A program made the translations under genes and the position numbers. From Bacillota bacterium (GTDB lineage: Bacteria > Bacillota > Clostridia > Lutisporales > Lutisporaceae): a stretch of 15,866 bases of DNA. The notes beneath the pieces were generated by a model. The model was not told the origin of the DNA. It made no database searches and saw only the letters and a list, made by a program, of their open reading frames with translations. How positions within the stretch are numbered: the first letter of the stretch is position 1; each line of letters starts with the position of its first letter. Shown in pieces: positions 13,869 through 15,866 of the stretch. The DNA lies in assembly GCA_023230985.1 (NCBI GenBank), contig JALNWH010000040.1:1-15866 (forward strand). The letters run 5' to 3'.

Positions 13869-15152
13869 ATACTCTGTTGCCGACAGTTTGTTGAAGCCTA
13901 ACTCACTTGTTGAACCGGTTATAACTTGTATTTCAGCAGTTATGCTTCCATCCGGTTTCAAACTGCCATCAAAACCTCCTGCGATAATATCTGCAGGTTT
14001 CATATCTCCTATTATTTTTTTCATTGGCGGCAACTCAATTATTTCATTAGCATTGCCCGCTGTTACAACTGCATCAGCAGATTTATCAGCATCTGCCAAT
14101 GACTGTGATGCCCCATCTCTTCCTGCGTATTCGTCAGTAATCAGTACAGCCTTGATTCCTTTTGCAGCAATCTTCTTACAGTTCATCATTAAATCAGTAT
14201 CAGGATTACCAAACCCTTCTTCAGAAATGATTACTGCATCTAACCCTAGCAATTCCGCTAATTTCGCAGTCCAATTTGAAGATCGTTCTTTGTCTGCCAG
14301 CGTAACATTTTCATTAGTAATTATTACACCTACAAAGTTATAATCTTTACCATGTCTTTCATATAAATCTTCAATAATAGGATTGTTTAAGTGTGTAAAA
14401 GTTGAATTTTTGTCACAAGCGGATACACAGTTTCCGCTAATTATTGCACCATCCATTACTTCTGTAGGATAAATAAGAGTAGGTACTATTTTCTTTGCAT
14501 CAACTCCATATACATAAGTATCATGAAGTAAACCTTGAGTTTGAAGCATATAAACATAAGCTACCTTAGGAAGATCAGGATATCTACTAATTCCTTCTAA
14601 AAGTGGAAGAGTTTCATAGACTTTCACTTCATCAGGAGTTATGTCTCTTCCTGCTTCACCTATATATGCAGCTGCTTTTAATCCTATCATTCTTACTGCA
14701 TGCTCATGATCGTGTTGTGGAAGATTTTCTATTGGTTTACATACCAAAACCAGATTATTAGTCTGAGAAAATGGTGTGTATAAGGCTCCGGGCCCGCTCA
14801 TATCTATTATGCCCTCTTGGAATCCCACTATGCTGCCTGCAGTCACAATAGCAGCACCTTTTAGTGAATGTGTTCTACCTGAACCTACCACATCAACTTT
14901 ACTTATAAAGCCCGGAAATATCCCTCCCGGGCCTTCCACCTTAACTCTCGGTTCAATAACATCCTTTACCGGCATGATTCTAGTTTCTTCACCGGGTTTT
15001 GCTAAGTCTACTTCAATACTGGCAATCCTGTTATCACCACCAACAGCTTCTAATAATTCATCTTTTTGAACATATAAAATGCCATTTTCAACTTTTGTAC
15101 TGTCACCAAATTGAATGTCTTTTATAAAGATATTGCCTAATTCCAAACGCAT
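13866..15152 (-). CDS. grdE: Glycine reductase protein B proprotein GrdE (self-cleaving, pyruvoyl-forming)
   Basis: GrdE is made as one chain and cleaved to two subunits; the cysteine at the cleavage point becomes the pyruvoyl group that binds glycine as a Schiff base. With the ATG at 15152 the proprotein is 428 residues and the cleavage site ISGNCVSACDKN puts the key cysteine at residue 242, the position I recall for the E. acidaminophilum enzyme. The start MRLELGNIFIKDIQFGD is the family N-terminus. An in-frame GTG at 15161 is inside the ribosome site GGGAGGTGA, so it is not the start. Other marks are EGPGGIFPGFISKVDVVGSGRTHSLKG (split by the active-site domain), NVTLADKERSSNWT and EEGFGNPDTDLMMNCKK near the C-terminus. 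It is preceded by a hairpin (15178-15198) and followed by another. Confidence 0.96.
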   Translation of the reverse strand: MRLELGNIFIKDIQFGDSTKVENGILYVQKDELLEAVGGDNRIASIEVDLAKPGEETRIMPVKDVIEPRVKVEGPGGIFPGFISKVDVVGSGRTHSLKGAAIVTAGSIVGFQEGIIDMSGPGALYTPFSQTNNLVLVCKPIENLPQHDHEHAVRMIGLKAAAYIGEAGRDITPDEVKVYETLPLLEGISRYPDLPKVAYVYMLQTQGLLHDTYVYGVDAKKIVPTLIYPTEVMDGAIISGNCVSACDKNSTFTHLNNPIIEDLYERHGKDYNFVGVIITNENVTLADKERSSNWTAKLAELLGLDAVIISEEGFGNPDTDLMMNCKKIAAKGIKAVLITDEYAGRDGASQSLADADKSADAVVTAGNANEIIELPPMKKIIGDMKPADIIAGGFDGSLKPDGSITAEIQVITGSTSELGFNKLSATEY

Positions 15153-15157
15153 GAGAT

Positions 15158-15166
15158 TCACCTCCC
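15158..15166 (-). promoter_or_regulatory. Ribosome binding site that fixes the grdE start
   Basis: GGGAGGTGA lies 8 nt (counted from GGAGG) before the ATG at 15152 and contains the rejected GTG. Its GGAGG can also pair with the 3' arm of the hairpin just upstream. Confidence 0.8.
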
Positions 15167-15177
15167 TTTTATTTGCA

Positions 15178-15198
15178 GGAGGGTTATATATTCCCTCC
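15178..15198 (-). promoter_or_regulatory. Hairpin between trxA and grdE with possible control of the grdE ribosome site
   Basis: In the transcript GGAGGG pairs with CCCUCC across the 9-nt loop AAUAUAUAA. The 3' arm CCCUCC can instead pair with GGAGG of the grdE ribosome site 11 nt further on (5 bp). No U-run follows, so it is not a classical terminator. The two exclusive pairings are visible; a switching role is inference. Confidence 0.5.
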
Positions 15199-15206
15199 CT
15201 AGATAA

Positions 15207-15527
15207 CTAAATATTCTCTGTTATCAGATTTTCTATTGCTTCAGGTGTACAATTTTCTGCTCCACTGATTTCTTTTACCTTTTCACCATTTTTGTAAATT
15301 ATAAATGTAGGTAAACCTAAAACTTTTTGGCTTATCGCCAGTCTCCTATTTTCCGCTGTGTTTAGTTTACTAAATTTAACCTGATCACCATATTTCTCCG
15401 CAAGTTTTTCCACATCAGGCATCAGACTTAGACAAGATTCACATTTAGGACCCCAAAAATCTACTAACACCACTCCTTCAGCTTTCAAGACTTCCTCTTC
15501 AAAGTTTTCTTTGTTAACATCTATCAT
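15207..15527 (-). CDS. trxA: Thioredoxin of the glycine reductase system, atypical CESC active site
   Basis: This small cytoplasmic thioredoxin passes electrons from TrxB to the selenoprotein GrdA. The 106 residues follow the normal fold order: VVLVDFWGPKCESC (19-32) with redox Cys29 and Cys32, MPDVEKLAEKYGDQVKFSKLNT (36-57), and the cis-proline loop GLPTF with Pro73. The active site is Cys-Glu-Ser-Cys instead of the standard WCGPC, and the Trp-Gly-Pro is shifted three residues ahead of the first Cys. From memory, thioredoxins tied to glycine reductase in amino-acid-fermenting anaerobes often have non-standard active sites, so this fits its job. The ATG at 15527 follows a strong AGGAGGTGA with 7-nt spacing from GG. 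The gene lies 171 nt after trxB and 54 nt before grdE. Confidence 0.95.
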   Translation of the reverse strand: MIDVNKENFEEEVLKAEGVVLVDFWGPKCESCLSLMPDVEKLAEKYGDQVKFSKLNTAENRRLAISQKVLGLPTFIIYKNGEKVKEISGAENCTPEAIENLITENI

Positions 15528-15645
15528 TTTTTCACCTCCTTAATCATCGGTAAATCCATATATTGTCATTGTTATACATCACCATTAATAAAGCAAAGAA
15601 TTTTAAAACTCTAATCCGTAGGCTACGAAATAACAAAATAATATC

Positions 15646-15675
15646 TATATAGAAATGTCCTTCACTTGCTGTGAA
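15646..15675 (-). promoter_or_regulatory. Weak candidate internal promoter ahead of trxA
   Basis: On the minus strand TTCACA (15675-15670, 5 of 6) is 18 nt from TATATA (15651-15646, 4 of 6), in the unusually long 171-nt gap between trxB and trxA. It could let trxA and the grd genes be transcribed apart from trxB. In DNA this AT-rich such matches arise by chance. The rest of the gap shows only a 5-bp inverted repeat (15661-15675) overlapping the -35. Confidence 0.25.
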
Positions 15676-15698
15676 TGAACAGATAATTTTGCGCTATA

Positions 15699-15866
15699 CT
15701 AGATATAGTATTTCTTATTGTGCAAAACTTCTTCAATATATTTTTCTGCACCAATCGATGCAATAGCACCATCTGCTGCCGCAGTGATAACTTGTCTTAA
15801 TAGTTTTACTCTGATATCTCCGGCTGCAAACACGCCATCTATCGAAGTTTTCATATTTTCATCAGT
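15699..15866 (-). CDS. trxB: Thioredoxin reductase, C-terminal 55 residues; gene runs off the right edge
   Basis: TrxB is the FAD-dependent enzyme that reduces thioredoxin with NADPH. The frame enters at base 15866 without a start and ends at TAG (15701-15699). The visible part has TSIDGVFAAGDIRVK (residues 8-21 of the fragment), whose GVFAAGD is the C-terminal FAD-binding signature of the low-molecular-weight thioredoxin reductase family, followed by LLRQVITAAADGAIASIGA and KYIEE. The catalytic CxxC and NADPH domain lie outside. Its place just upstream of trxA and grdE matches the trxB-trxA-grdEABCD order known from Clostridium sticklandii and C. difficile (recalled). The operon promoter must be beyond the right edge. 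Confidence 0.95.
   Translation of the reverse strand, partial: TDENMKTSIDGVFAAGDIRVKLLRQVITAAADGAIASIGAEKYIEEVLHNKKYYI

Noticed and set aside
13888..14343. Plus-strand open frame of 151 codons opposite grdE
   Set aside because: It is an antisense shadow of a conserved coding region, with low-complexity Ser/Ala/Ile composition and no family resemblance. The same applies to frames at 12824-13210 (opposite grdB) and 2348-2662 (opposite pgk).
15661..15675. Inverted repeat TTCAC-TTGCT-GTGAA after trxB as a terminator
   Set aside because: The stem is only 5 bp with no U-tract on either strand, and trxA and grdE downstream are expected to be in the same operon.

Overview
The window is AT-rich, tightly packed bacterial DNA with every recognisable gene on the minus strand, so transcription runs from high to low coordinates. 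It looks chromosomal, from an anaerobic, amino-acid-fermenting member of the Clostridia (Tissierellales or Peptostreptococcaceae-like). The grounds are a complete selenocysteine-dependent glycine reductase operon, a BMP-family nucleoside-type ABC transporter, Gram-positive Shine-Dalgarno sites (AGGAGGTGA type), and sigma-54 placed ahead of lower glycolysis genes. I see no insertion sequence, phage gene, CRISPR array, tRNA or rRNA.

Layout in the direction of transcription. (1) 15866-9119 is the glycine reductase operon: trxB (3' end only), trxA, grdE, grdA, grdB, grdC, grdD, then a terminator hairpin. grdA and grdB each carry an in-frame UGA that must be read as selenocysteine (GrdA Sec45 in CFVU; GrdB Sec348 in UGTCTRC), and a short hairpin follows each UGA. 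Conventional gene calling would truncate or split both genes. (2) 9120-4216 is a separate transporter unit with its own promoter: a BMP lipoprotein, a two-domain ATPase and two permeases, closed by a canonical Rho-independent terminator. (3) 4168-1 is a unit starting at a sigma-70-type promoter: rpoN (sigma-54), pgk, tpiA and the first 197 codons of eno, which runs off the left edge.

How the genes work together. NADPH reduces TrxB and then TrxA. TrxA reduces the selenoprotein GrdA. GrdB with GrdE (protein B, a pyruvoyl and selenocysteine enzyme) activates glycine and passes a carboxymethyl group to GrdA. GrdC and GrdD (protein C) release acetyl phosphate, which yields ATP through acetate kinase. 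The transporter probably brings in nucleosides. Pgk, TpiA and Eno belong to glycolysis/gluconeogenesis, and RpoN is a global sigma factor.

The genes themselves are known families. The less ordinary part is between them. A perfect 11-bp hairpin with a U-tract starts 2 nt after the grdB stop, inside the operon. A hairpin between trxA and grdE has a 3' arm that could also mask the grdE ribosome site. Hairpins also follow grdE and the transporter lipoprotein gene. TrxA has an atypical CESC active site. Several start codons were moved to match ribosome sites (tpiA, rpoN, the BMP lipoprotein, grdD, grdE). I found no clearly new system; the best novelty candidate is possible translation- or selenium-coupled attenuation between grdB and grdC.
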